Shown piece after piece: positions 1 to 6,381 of a stretch of DNA of 6,767 bases. The DNA comes from an uncultured Erysipelotrichaceae bacterium (GTDB lineage: Bacteria; Bacillota_I; Bacilli_A; Erysipelotrichales; Erysipelotrichaceae), in the NCBI GenBank assembly GCA_910586285.1, contig CAJUGR010000084.1, forward strand, positions 1 through 6,767. The letters are read 5' to 3'. The number at the start of each line of letters is the position of its first letter. The stretch's first letter is position 1. Under the pieces are notes generated by a model. It had not been told where the DNA came from and searched no databases. It saw nothing but the letters and a program-made list of their open reading frames with translations. The translations under genes and the position numbers were made by a program.

Positions 1-170
1 GATATACCGATGGTGAAGATTCTGGCAGGGTGATGAGGTTCAGGAAATCACCGGATGGAAAAAGCAACTAACAGCTTACCGGTCGGTATGTTTCTATCCC
101 TGTCTATCTCGGTGGTAATGTCAATAGCATAAAAATGATTCACTTAGCGGACTTTCTGTTGCTTCGTGAT
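1..170. other. Non-coding or decayed block left of galU
   Basis: I see no intact gene here. The block is about 44% G+C by hand count, against about 16% for 171-240, so it looks like a remnant of former coding or mobile DNA. Short open stretches exist: a plus-strand frame running in from the left edge and stopping at 69-71, which could be the tail of a gene outside the window, and a 31-codon minus-strand frame from GTG at 143 to TGA at 48-50 (contains AIDITTEIDRDRNIPTGK). A 15-codon minus-strand frame (187-140) overlaps that GTG by four bases. None has a clear ribosome binding site and I recognise none of them. Confidence 0.3.
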
Positions 171-187
171 GATTTATCATAAATCAT
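169..187. repeat. Perfect 19-bp palindrome upstream of galU
   Basis: ATGATTTAT-C-ATAAATCAT: two 9-base arms around a single central base. It is too AT-rich and has too short a loop to be a good terminator; it fits a dimeric-repressor operator better, or the edge of the GC-richer block to its left. It lies about 75 bp upstream of the likely galU -10 element, so any effect on galU would be from a distance. It does not match the Fur/PerR 7-1-7 consensus well. Function is inferred only from symmetry. Confidence 0.45.
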
Positions 188-263
188 ATTAATTAAAAAT
201 GATTCTATTCTAAAAAATGTATCATAAAAAGATAACAGAAACGGTATTCATTTCCGCTAAATA

Positions 264-272
264 TGATACAAT
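264..272 (+). promoter_or_regulatory. Likely galU promoter (extended -10)
   Basis: TGATACAAT gives an extended -10 (TG, one base, then TACAAT at 267-272, one mismatch to TATAAT). No good -35 is found at 16-18 bp; the best is TATTCA at 245-250 (3 of 6), which is typical for promoters relying on the extended -10. Transcription would start near 279, leaving a short leader before the ribosome binding site GAGGA at 292-296, six bases before the galU ATG. Confidence 0.5.
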
Positions 273-302
273 AAAGGTAAGTAAAAAAAGTGAGGAAGAA
301 CC

Positions 303-1184
303 ATGAAGAAAATCAGAAAAGCAGTGATACCTGCAGCCGGATTCGGCACGCGATTTTTACCGGCAACCAAAGCTGTGCCTAAAGAGATGCTGCCGATCGT
401 TGATGTCCCAACCATACAGTATATCGTGGAAGAAGCGGTAAACAGCGGGATAGAGGAAATCCTAATTGTGACCAATTCATCCAAAGCCTGTATGGAAAAT
501 CATTTTGATCATAATTTTGAACTGGAACAAAAATTAATAGAGAGTCATGATGAAGAGCGCTTACAATTAGTAAAAGCCATTTCCGATATGGCCAATATCT
601 ATTCAGTAAGACAAAAAAATCCCCGGGGATTGGGTCATGCGGTACTATGCGCCAAATCCTTTATCGGTGATGAACCCTTTGCGGTTTTATTAGGAGATGA
701 TATCGTGGTCAATCGTGAAAAGGGCGCGATTCAACAGCTAATGGAGGCGGCACAACGCTATGAAGGTTCTGTTGTAGGTGTTCAAAGCATTGCTCGCGAA
801 AATGTACATAAATATGGAATTGTCGCCGTGGATGAAACAATCAATGAACGGATTGTGAAAGTATCTAACATGGTGGAAAAGCCGAAGCCGGAAGCTGCGC
901 CGAGTAATCTTGCGGTATTGGGACGCTATGTGCTGGAGCCGGCAATCTTTTCCTATTTAGAAAGTCAAACTCCCGGTGCCGGAAATGAGATCCAGTTGAC
1001 CGATGCCATTGCCCGTCTCGCTCATGACCGCAGTGTTTACGCCTGTGATTTTGAAGGTGTTCGTTATGATGTCGGTGATAAAATCGGATTTTTGAAAGCC
1101 CAGATTGATTTTGCTTTGGATCGTCCTGATCTTCATGACGCCATGATTGAAATTCTGCGTGGTATTGATCTTCACTCTGCTTAA
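303..1184 (+). CDS. galU: UTP-glucose-1-phosphate uridylyltransferase
   Basis: Cytoplasmic nucleotidyltransferase making UDP-glucose and pyrophosphate from UTP and glucose-1-phosphate. UDP-glucose feeds envelope glycolipids, capsule or teichoic acid glycosylation and the Leloir galactose pathway. The 293-residue length is typical of bacterial GalU/GtaB. Visible motifs: the nucleotide-binding signature AAGFGTRFLPATKAVPKEML (11-30), the LLGDD metal/nucleotide site (129-133), VEKP (191-194), GAGNEIQLTDA (225-235) and the sugar-site YDVGDK (255-260). The start at 303 is set by GAGGA six bases upstream and by MKKIRKAVIPAAG, the usual N-terminus. It is monocistronic, convergent with glgP, and followed by a terminator. 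All expected motifs are present and the frame is unbroken. Related thymidylyl- or cytidylyltransferases are less likely given the GalU-type N-terminus and C-terminal motifs. Confidence 0.96.
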   Translation: MKKIRKAVIPAAGFGTRFLPATKAVPKEMLPIVDVPTIQYIVEEAVNSGIEEILIVTNSSKACMENHFDHNFELEQKLIESHDEERLQLVKAISDMANIYSVRQKNPRGLGHAVLCAKSFIGDEPFAVLLGDDIVVNREKGAIQQLMEAAQRYEGSVVGVQSIARENVHKYGIVAVDETINERIVKVSNMVEKPKPEAAPSNLAVLGRYVLEPAIFSYLESQTPGAGNEIQLTDAIARLAHDRSVYACDFEGVRYDVGDKIGFLKAQIDFALDRPDLHDAMIEILRGIDLHSA

Positions 1185-1192
1185 ATGTACTC

Positions 1193-1225
1193 AAAAAGGA
1201 TCGCTGTTGCTGCGATCCTTTTTTT
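1193..1225 (+). terminator. Bidirectional terminator between galU and glgP
   Basis: Perfect 12-bp stem, AAAAAGGATCGC (1193-1204) with GCGATCCTTTTT (1212-1223), and a 7-base loop. On the plus strand it ends in a run of seven T (1219-1225) just after galU. On the minus strand the same hairpin ends in five T (1197-1193) after the glgP stop at 1254. One structure can therefore stop both convergent transcripts. Confidence 0.93.
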
Positions 1226-1253
1226 GATTCATGCCTTAATTCTTAAACGCGCA

Positions 1254-3686
1254 TTACGCCTTGACCTTCACCGGATGAATATCCCAGATATCCTCGGCGT
1301 ATTCCCGAATAGTCCGATCACTTGAGAAATAACCGCTCTGAGCAATATTTACTAAGCACATCCGTGCCCAACCGGCTTGATCTCCATAACGATTTTGTGC
1401 ATTTTCTTGCGCATGAGCATAGGCATCATAATCCGCCAATAACAGATACTCATCATTCTTGAACATCAATTCATTGTAAATGGTTTTAAACGCATTGGGA
1501 TCATCGTGGAACGTACGATCCAAAAGGGAAGAAAGAATACGTTGTAATGTCGGATTCTGATTGTATTTATCCCATGCGTTATACATATTATCGTTATGAA
1601 TCATGGCCACGTCTTCTGCCCGCAAGCCGAAGATTTCTGCATTTTCAAAGCCTACCCGCTCAACAATTTCCACATTGGCACCATCCAATGTACCTAATGT
1701 TAAGGCGCCGTTCATCATAAATTTCATATTGCCGGTACCGCTGGCTTCTTTACCCGCTGTGGAGATTTGTTCGGAAATATCTGCCGCATTTTGCAGAACT
1801 TCAGCCATGGATACTCCGTAATTCGGTAAGAATACCACCTTCATCATTGATGATATATGCGGGTCATTATTTACCTTATCGGCAACGCAATGAATCAGCT
1901 TAATAACTTCCTTGGCAAACACGTAAGAAGGGGCTGCCTTTGCCGCAAAGATAAATGTATGCGGAGTAATTCTGAATGTCTCATCCTGTTTCATACGCTG
2001 ATACAGATCAATAATATGCATTACGTTCAACAGTTGGCGCTTATAAGCGTGGAGACGCTTCGCCTGTACATCAAAAATAGAATGCACATCGACTTCAATT
2101 CCTGTTTGTTCCTTAATATAATCAGCCAAAATTCTCTTTCGCTCCGCTTTGACAGCCATGAAAGCATTTTGAAGCTTAGGATCATCCACATGCTTCATCA
2201 AATCCGCCAAATGCTGCGGATCTTTCTTGAATGAATCACCAATCGTGGATGTTAACAGATTGCTTAACTGAGGATTGGAATACAACAGCCAACGACGATG
2301 TGTAATACCGTTGGTTTTATTATTAAACTTATTAGGATAAATCATCGCAAAACGTTTCATGACATCTTCTACCAAGATCTTGGAGTGCAGCGCTGCCACA
2401 CCGTTTACACTGTGTGATCCGACAATGGCTAAACTTGCCATATGAACCTGTCCGTCTTTTAGGATTGCGACCTCTTCCACCAATTCCGGGTGGTTACAAT
2501 CATGACCAACATAATACTTAAAGCGTTGATCAATTTCCTGAATGATCATATAAATTCTCGGCAACAGTTTTTGTACATAGGAGATCGGCCATTTTTCCAA
2601 AGCTTCACTCAAAACCGTATGGTTCGTATACGCCATGACTTTACATGTAATATCCCATGCCTGATCCCAACCATATCCATAATCATCCATCATCAAACGC
2701 ATCAATTCAGGGATACATAGTACCGGATGCGTATCATTTAACTGCACACAAACCTTTTCCGCCAAATTATCCAACGTATGATAAACACGCAGATGGGAAC
2801 GCAATAAAGCGGTCAAACCGGCACTGACAAAGAAATACTGTTGACGCAGACGCAACATTTTGCCATGTTCCGTTGAATCATCCGGATAAACGTTCAGATT
2901 GATTTCTTCAACGCTTTGTACATACTCTGATAAACGATCGGAATTGACAGCCTCATCGGCTACCTCCGCAGACCATAAACGCAAGGTATTGGTTAATTTT
3001 GTATTGTAACCTACGATCGGCACATCATAAGGAACGGCGCGCACCACCATCTCGGGAATGTGATTGACAATGGCTTTGCCGTCTTCTCCCATCCACAAAT
3101 CGACATGACCGCCGAATTTAACATCAACAGCATGCTTTGGTTTACGCACTTCCCAGACATTTCCCAACTTCAGCCAGTTATCCGGCAATTCCACCTGCTC
3201 GTTATTGATGATTTCCTGTTTGAATAAACCGTATTGATAACGAATACAATTACCGTGTCCCGGCAAATTCAAGCTTGCCAGTGAATCCAAAAAACAAGCA
3301 GCCAAACGACCCAAACCGCCGTTACCCAATCCGGCATCACTCTCCAGATCTTCCAATTCGTTAATATCGATACTTAATTCGGCCAAACCCTCTTTAACGA
3401 TATCGTAAATCCCCAGATTCATCAAATTGTTTGTTAAGAGTCGTCCCATCAAAAATTCCATGGAAAAGTAATACATCTGTTTTTGACCGCCGGCAGCGAT
3501 TTCTTCCTTGCTGGACTTCCAATTCACACTCGCAAAATCACGAATCATTTCACCCAACACCATAAATTTCTCCGTAGGATGTGCCTGTTCAATACTTCTT
3601 CCGTATTTCTCAATGATCCGACGTTTGTACTCATCTTTAAATTCTTCTTTATTTTGAAATTTATTCTTCATTGTTGCTTTTCTCAT
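1254..3686 (-). CDS. glgP: Glycogen phosphorylase
   Basis: GT35 pyridoxal-phosphate enzyme that removes terminal alpha-1,4 glucose residues from glycogen as glucose-1-phosphate; cytoplasmic. At 810 residues it has the normal bacterial length. Motifs in order: YFSMEFLMGR (73-82), DAGLGNGGLGRLAACFLDS (117-135), NDTHP (317-321), TNHTVLSEALEKW (354-366), HSVNGVAALHS (425-435), NKTNGITHRRWL (456-467), KRLHAYKRQLLN (543-554), PNYGVSMAE (621-629), and EASGTGNMKF (647-656), where Lys655 matches the cofactor-binding lysine (Lys680 of rabbit muscle phosphorylase). The start at 3686 has AAGGTG five bases upstream; a second ATG five codons in (3671) has a poorer site, so the first is preferred. Its own promoter and the terminator after glgB suggest separate transcription. 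Maltodextrin phosphorylase (MalP) cannot be excluded by sequence, but the glgB neighbour favours glycogen. Confidence 0.96.
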   Translation of the reverse strand: MRKATMKNKFQNKEEFKDEYKRRIIEKYGRSIEQAHPTEKFMVLGEMIRDFASVNWKSSKEEIAAGGQKQMYYFSMEFLMGRLLTNNLMNLGIYDIVKEGLAELSIDINELEDLESDAGLGNGGLGRLAACFLDSLASLNLPGHGNCIRYQYGLFKQEIINNEQVELPDNWLKLGNVWEVRKPKHAVDVKFGGHVDLWMGEDGKAIVNHIPEMVVRAVPYDVPIVGYNTKLTNTLRLWSAEVADEAVNSDRLSEYVQSVEEINLNVYPDDSTEHGKMLRLRQQYFFVSAGLTALLRSHLRVYHTLDNLAEKVCVQLNDTHPVLCIPELMRLMMDDYGYGWDQAWDITCKVMAYTNHTVLSEALEKWPISYVQKLLPRIYMIIQEIDQRFKYYVGHDCNHPELVEEVAILKDGQVHMASLAIVGSHSVNGVAALHSKILVEDVMKRFAMIYPNKFNNKTNGITHRRWLLYSNPQLSNLLTSTIGDSFKKDPQHLADLMKHVDDPKLQNAFMAVKAERKRILADYIKEQTGIEVDVHSIFDVQAKRLHAYKRQLLNVMHIIDLYQRMKQDETFRITPHTFIFAAKAAPSYVFAKEVIKLIHCVADKVNNDPHISSMMKVVFLPNYGVSMAEVLQNAADISEQISTAGKEASGTGNMKFMMNGALTLGTLDGANVEIVERVGFENAEIFGLRAEDVAMIHNDNMYNAWDKYNQNPTLQRILSSLLDRTFHDDPNAFKTIYNELMFKNDEYLLLADYDAYAHAQENAQNRYGDQAGWARMCLVNIAQSGYFSSDRTIREYAEDIWDIHPVKVKA

Positions 3687-3714
3687 AACATCACCTTAAC
3701 CTCTCATGAGCAAT

Positions 3715-3743
3715 ATTTTACCAAATATTTCAATAAAAAACAA
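3715..3743 (-). promoter_or_regulatory. glgP promoter
   Basis: Reading the minus strand, -35 TTGTTT (3743-3738), exactly 17 bp, then -10 TAAAAT (3720-3715) preceded by TGG, giving an extended -10. Transcription would begin near 3708, about 20 bases before the glgP ATG. The promoter lies wholly between the glgB terminator and glgP, so glgP can be expressed independently of glgB. Confidence 0.65.
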
Positions 3744-3806
3744 ACAATACATTCATATCCTTGCCACTCCATTTCATATTATACGTAACGATCTTAAAAA
3801 TGAAAC

Positions 3807-3834
3807 AAAAAGGAAGCAGATTCATTTGCTTCCT
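3807..3834 (-). terminator. glgB terminator
   Basis: On the minus strand, AGGAAGCA (3834-3827) pairs with TGCTTCCT (3818-3811): an 8-bp stem, extendable by two weaker pairs, closed by a loop of four to eight bases and followed by TTTTG and a T-rich tail. It begins ten bases after the glgB stop codon and points only in the minus direction; the plus side has no T-run. It should limit read-through from glgB into glgP. Confidence 0.85.
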
Positions 3835-3843
3835 CATGGTTGA

Positions 3844-5709
3844 TTAACCTTTTTTTGCTTTTTGCGTATTCTTTTTGCGTTTTCTTACCTCCAACATTAC
3901 CCCGCCAAAGGGTGGCACATTGACACATATGCTTTGATCAAGGTTATTGCACGCAATTTTTTCCGTTTTAATCTTTTCTGGATTGGTCAAATTACAACCG
4001 CCCCATTCATCCTTTTCACTGTTCAAAATTTCATGATAAGTACCGCTACTCAACACACCGAAACGATGCTTTTCATACGCATTCGGTGAAAAGTTCAGGA
4101 TCACTACGATATCCTTTGTCTCACTGCGGCGAACATAGCTGAATAAGTTCTCATCCTCATTATCCGCATCAATCCATCGGAAGCTTTCATAGTGATAATC
4201 GTTTTCATACAGTGCTTTTTCTTTTTTATATAACTGACCCAAGCTGGCAAAATATTTATGGAACGCATCGTGAAGCGGATAAGTCAATAAGAACCAGTCG
4301 TTCTCTTTGGTCTCATCCCATTCACGGAAATGTGCCAATTCATTGCCCATGAAGTTCAGTTTCTTACCGGGATGAGTAAACATATACATATAAAGGGTGC
4401 GCAGTTGTGAGAATTTCTGTTCATAGCTTCCCCACAATTTATCAATGATCGTCTTTTTGCCGTGTACGACTTCATCATGTGAGAATTCGTTGATAAAACG
4501 CTCGGAATAGAAGTAAGCCATGGAGAAAGTCACTTGATGATGATGCCATTTACGATAAACCGGATCCATCTCCAAATATTTTAACGTGTCATTCATCCAG
4601 CCCAGATCCCATTTATAGTCAAAGCCCAAACCATGATCCAAGGTAGAACGTGTCACATTCGGGAAATCACTGGAATCCTCGGCGATTAACATCACACCCG
4701 CAAAACGTTTGTTAAGATGAAAGTTCATGCGTCGGATAAAGTCAAGAGCGCCCTCGTTTACCCCCAAATCCTTATTGCCATGCCAATGAATGATGTTGGA
4801 AATCGCATCCATTCGCAGACCATCCACATGATATTTGTCGAACCAGAAAGCCGCTGCCGACATCAAGAAGGAGCGTACTTCTTCTCGCCACAAATTAAAG
4901 TTGGCCGTACCCCATTGTGAATCCGCATCATGGGCACGTTCATATTCATAAAGCGGTGTGCCGTCAAAGTACGATAGTGAAAAGTCATCTCTTACAAAAT
5001 GCACCGGCACAAAATCCATAATGACGCCGAAACCTGCTTTATGAAGGGCGTTGATGAGATAAGCCAAATCCTCACAATCACCATAACGGCTTGTGACCGA
5101 GAAATAGCCGGAACACTGATAGCCCCAAGAGCCGTCAAACGGATATTCACACAAAGGCATAAATTCCACATGGGTAAAGTGCATTTCCTTTAAATAGGCG
5201 ATCAAATCATCGGCGATATCACGATAATTGATCCACTCCACATCTTTATCTTTCTTCCAAGAACCAAGATGAACCTCATAAATATTTAACGGTTGATCCA
5301 GATTTTTGGTTCGCTTACTCAGCCATTTCTCATCACTCCATAATGAGAAATCCAAATCGGCAACGATACTGGCCGTATTAGGGCGCAGTTCACTGTGGAA
5401 TGCGTAAGGGTCCATTTTATCAACAACGCGACCGGTGGATTGCGTCACACGATATTTGTACATATCTCCCACCTTAGCACCGGGAATAAATACCGAATAA
5501 ATGCCCTTTTCATCGGTCCGTTTCATTTCTCCGCCCTCACAGGACCAGTCATTAAATGAACCGATCACCTGAATTTTTTGCGCATGCGGCGCATAAGTGG
5601 TAAATCGCACCCCCGCTTTTCCTTTTTCGTTTGCTAAATGAGCGCCGAAAATCTCATATGCGTTCAGGCAATAACCCTGATAATATTGTTCGATTGCTTT
5701 CTTATTCAT
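3844..5709 (-). CDS. glgB: 1,4-alpha-glucan branching enzyme
   Basis: GH13 enzyme that cuts an alpha-1,4 glucan and transfers the piece to form an alpha-1,6 branch during glycogen synthesis; cytoplasmic. The 621-residue protein starts with a CBM48 domain (about 18-115, with APHAQKIQVIGSFNDW at 40-55), then the catalytic barrel: FMPLCEYPFDGSWGYQ (183-198), region I DFVPVHF (232-238), region II GLRMDAISN with nucleophile Asp301, region III LIAEDSSDFP with acid/base Glu344, and region IV SHDEVVHGK with His411 and Asp412 (compare Asp405, Glu458, Asp526 of E. coli GlgB). A beta-sandwich C-domain follows. It lacks the extra N-terminal domain of the roughly 730-residue forms, as in many Firmicutes. 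The tail is unusually basic (8 of the last 13 residues). The start is fixed by AGGAGG (5724-5719), nine bases before ATG. A dedicated promoter and terminator make it a single-gene unit next to glgP. Confidence 0.97.
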   Translation of the reverse strand: MNKKAIEQYYQGYCLNAYEIFGAHLANEKGKAGVRFTTYAPHAQKIQVIGSFNDWSCEGGEMKRTDEKGIYSVFIPGAKVGDMYKYRVTQSTGRVVDKMDPYAFHSELRPNTASIVADLDFSLWSDEKWLSKRTKNLDQPLNIYEVHLGSWKKDKDVEWINYRDIADDLIAYLKEMHFTHVEFMPLCEYPFDGSWGYQCSGYFSVTSRYGDCEDLAYLINALHKAGFGVIMDFVPVHFVRDDFSLSYFDGTPLYEYERAHDADSQWGTANFNLWREEVRSFLMSAAAFWFDKYHVDGLRMDAISNIIHWHGNKDLGVNEGALDFIRRMNFHLNKRFAGVMLIAEDSSDFPNVTRSTLDHGLGFDYKWDLGWMNDTLKYLEMDPVYRKWHHHQVTFSMAYFYSERFINEFSHDEVVHGKKTIIDKLWGSYEQKFSQLRTLYMYMFTHPGKKLNFMGNELAHFREWDETKENDWFLLTYPLHDAFHKYFASLGQLYKKEKALYENDYHYESFRWIDADNEDENLFSYVRRSETKDIVVILNFSPNAYEKHRFGVLSSGTYHEILNSEKDEWGGCNLTNPEKIKTEKIACNNLDQSICVNVPPFGGVMLEVRKRKKNTQKAKKG

Positions 5710-5762
5710 AAGAAAAAGCCTCCTAATCTGTCATCTACTATTTTACCTCATTTTGACAGGAA

Positions 5763-5791
5763 AGCATATAGTTTTTTACTACTTTTGGCAA
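5763..5791 (-). promoter_or_regulatory. Likely glgB promoter
   Basis: Minus-strand -35 TTGCCA (5791-5786, 5 of 6), 17 bp, -10 TATGCT (5768-5763, 4 of 6), giving a leader of about 45 bases. A second -10-like TAAAAT (5745-5740) lies downstream without a good -35, and is bracketed by the inverted pair CTGTCA (5728-5733) and TGACAG (5754-5759). One copy of the GAAAGCAT box overlaps the first -10 and another lies just upstream of the -35. Confidence 0.5.
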
Positions 5792-5834
5792 AAATGTAAA
5801 TGCTTTCTTAATGCGTATACAGTGAAGAAAGCAT
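5791..5834 (-). terminator. Possible weak terminator before glgB
   Basis: On the minus strand ATGCTTTCTT (5834-5825) can pair with AAGAAAGCAT (5809-5800) across a 15-base loop, followed by TTACATTTTT (5799-5790). The stem has only three G-C pairs and the T-run is interrupted, so it is weaker than the other terminators here. Its position, after the small-gene unit and directly before the glgB promoter, suits transcript separation. The same bases make two of the GAAAGCAT boxes, so they could instead be protein-binding sites. Confidence 0.35.
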
Positions 5835-5917
5835 ATTAATCTTACTGAAATGATGATTTGTTTTATAGCTTCACATAAATCAGGGTCAACCGCAAAAATA
5901 TTGATCATTTTATCATT

Positions 5918-6133
5918 TCATTGATATATCCGCAATGCCACAAAATATATATCCATGGCCTGCATATGATGCCAGTATTCTTCCGGATGATCCTGATGAT
6001 TTGCGATTTTTCTGATTTCTTTGAGACCATTTTCATCAAACAGCCATAAGATAAACGGATCAGGAAACGATATCTTCTAAACTCAGCTTCTTTCACAACA
6101 ATGATTTTTGTTTGATCGTTACCGAGACTACAT
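5918..6133 (-). pseudogene. Frameshifted small gene, function unknown
   Basis: A ribosome binding site AAAGGA (6146-6141) stands seven bases before ATG at 6133, but the next codon is TAG. Shifting by one base after the ATG opens a plausible frame (SLGNDQTKIIVVKEAEFRRY); near 6060-6090 a second shift returns to the ATG frame, which then reads DPFILWLFDENGL and later HPEEYWHHMQAMDIYFVALR before TGA at 5920-5918. The two shifts cancel, so the ancestral gene had 71 codons with start and stop where they are now. The protein would be soluble, acidic-aromatic and unfamiliar to me. A longer single frame (6096-5905) covers the end of this stretch but is less protein-like. It lies 14 bases after the 77-residue gene and was probably co-transcribed with it. 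Sequencing error is possible. Confidence 0.5.
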
Positions 6134-6147
6134 TTTAATGTCCTTTT

Positions 6148-6381
6148 TTACCTTATCATTTCTTGTTTCTGCATCTTATAATTATATTTCAACTGCTTCC
6201 ATCCGACCATGAGAAACCAAATCCAATATACCGCAGTAACGAAACCGATACCGATGTAAGCGATGATGATACCGACAAAAATACCGATGGGGATCATCCA
6301 AAGTGTTCTGATGAATTTTCTTCGATATGATAATTTATCATAAAATAACTCAAAACCCTTGCCCACTTTCTCTTCCTTCAT
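6148..6381 (-). CDS. Small two-helix membrane protein, unknown function
   Basis: 77 residues, no family I can name. A charged N-terminus (MKEEKVGKGFELFYDKL) is followed by the basic SYRRKFIR (18-25), then 36 residues without any charge (26-61; rich in I, G, F, W, Y) that fit two short transmembrane helices joined by a glycine turn near 44-46, then a basic tail (KQLKYNYKMQKQ). By the positive-inside rule both ends would face the cytoplasm. The start at 6381 has a purine-rich GGAAAGAGAGA upstream, a moderate site. A strong promoter lies about 60 bases before it and the broken gene follows after 14 bases. The clean frame, promoter and membrane pattern argue that it is real; no function can be deduced from glgB, which has its own promoter. 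Confidence 0.7.
   Translation of the reverse strand: MKEEKVGKGFELFYDKLSYRRKFIRTLWMIPIGIFVGIIIAYIGIGFVTAVYWIWFLMVGWKQLKYNYKMQKQEMIR

Larger units (their letters stand above)
5760..5834. repeat. Three GAAAGCAT boxes around the glgB promoter
   Basis: GAAAGCAT occurs at 5760-5767 (+), as its complement ATGCTTTC at 5800-5807, and again at 5827-5834 (+), each followed in its own direction by a short A/T run (consensus RGAAAGCATWT). The first and second flank the core promoter in opposite orientation, 40 bp centre to centre; the second and third form a 10-bp inverted repeat. This could be a set of binding sites for a regulator of glgB. A known cre (CcpA) site is not matched. One more copy occurs inside glgP at about 2160, which may be chance. 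Confidence 0.45.
5738..5908 (-). other. Short open frame, possible truncated gene start
   Basis: A 56-codon frame starts with ATG at 5908, nine bases after the stop of the pseudogene upstream, and reads MINIFAVDPDLCEAIKQI at its start, which looks protein-like. From about residue 23 it runs through the hairpin and the glgB promoter, where composition no longer looks coding. There is no good ribosome binding site. The best reading is either the first 20 or so codons of a gene whose remainder was deleted, or chance. The start loosely recalls small proteins beginning MNIF.VD.DP, but this is too short to assign. Confidence 0.15.

Noticed and set aside
169..187. Fur or PerR box upstream of galU
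   Set aside because: Symmetric and AT-rich, but the arm bases disagree with the 7-1-7 consensus at most informative positions.
257..484. 75-codon minus-strand frame over the galU start
   Set aside because: Antisense to the conserved N-terminal signature of GalU and the galU promoter; no ribosome binding site or known motif.
865..1194. 109-codon minus-strand frame within galU
   Set aside because: Shadow of the galU C-terminal half; starts inside the galU terminator.
1857..2234. 125-codon plus-strand frame within glgP
   Set aside because: Antisense to conserved GlgP coding sequence, with no supporting signal.
3483..3788. 101-codon plus-strand frame over the glgP 5' end
   Set aside because: Antisense to the glgP N-terminus and its promoter; composition reflects AT-rich intergenic DNA.
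5760..5834. CcpA cre site or CRISPR-like repeat at the glgB promoter
   Set aside because: No TGNAANCGNTNNCA match, and three 8-bp boxes in mixed orientation with unequal spacing are not a CRISPR array.
6060..6075. Programmed -1 frameshift in the small broken gene
   Set aside because: CGTTTCCTG is not a canonical slippery heptamer, and a second disruption directly after the ATG needs a separate explanation; ordinary indels fit better.
5905..6096. 63-codon minus-strand frame read as an intact gene
   Set aside because: GTG-started, no ribosome binding site; the neighbouring frame over the same bases looks far more protein-like, so it is treated as part of a frameshifted pseudogene.
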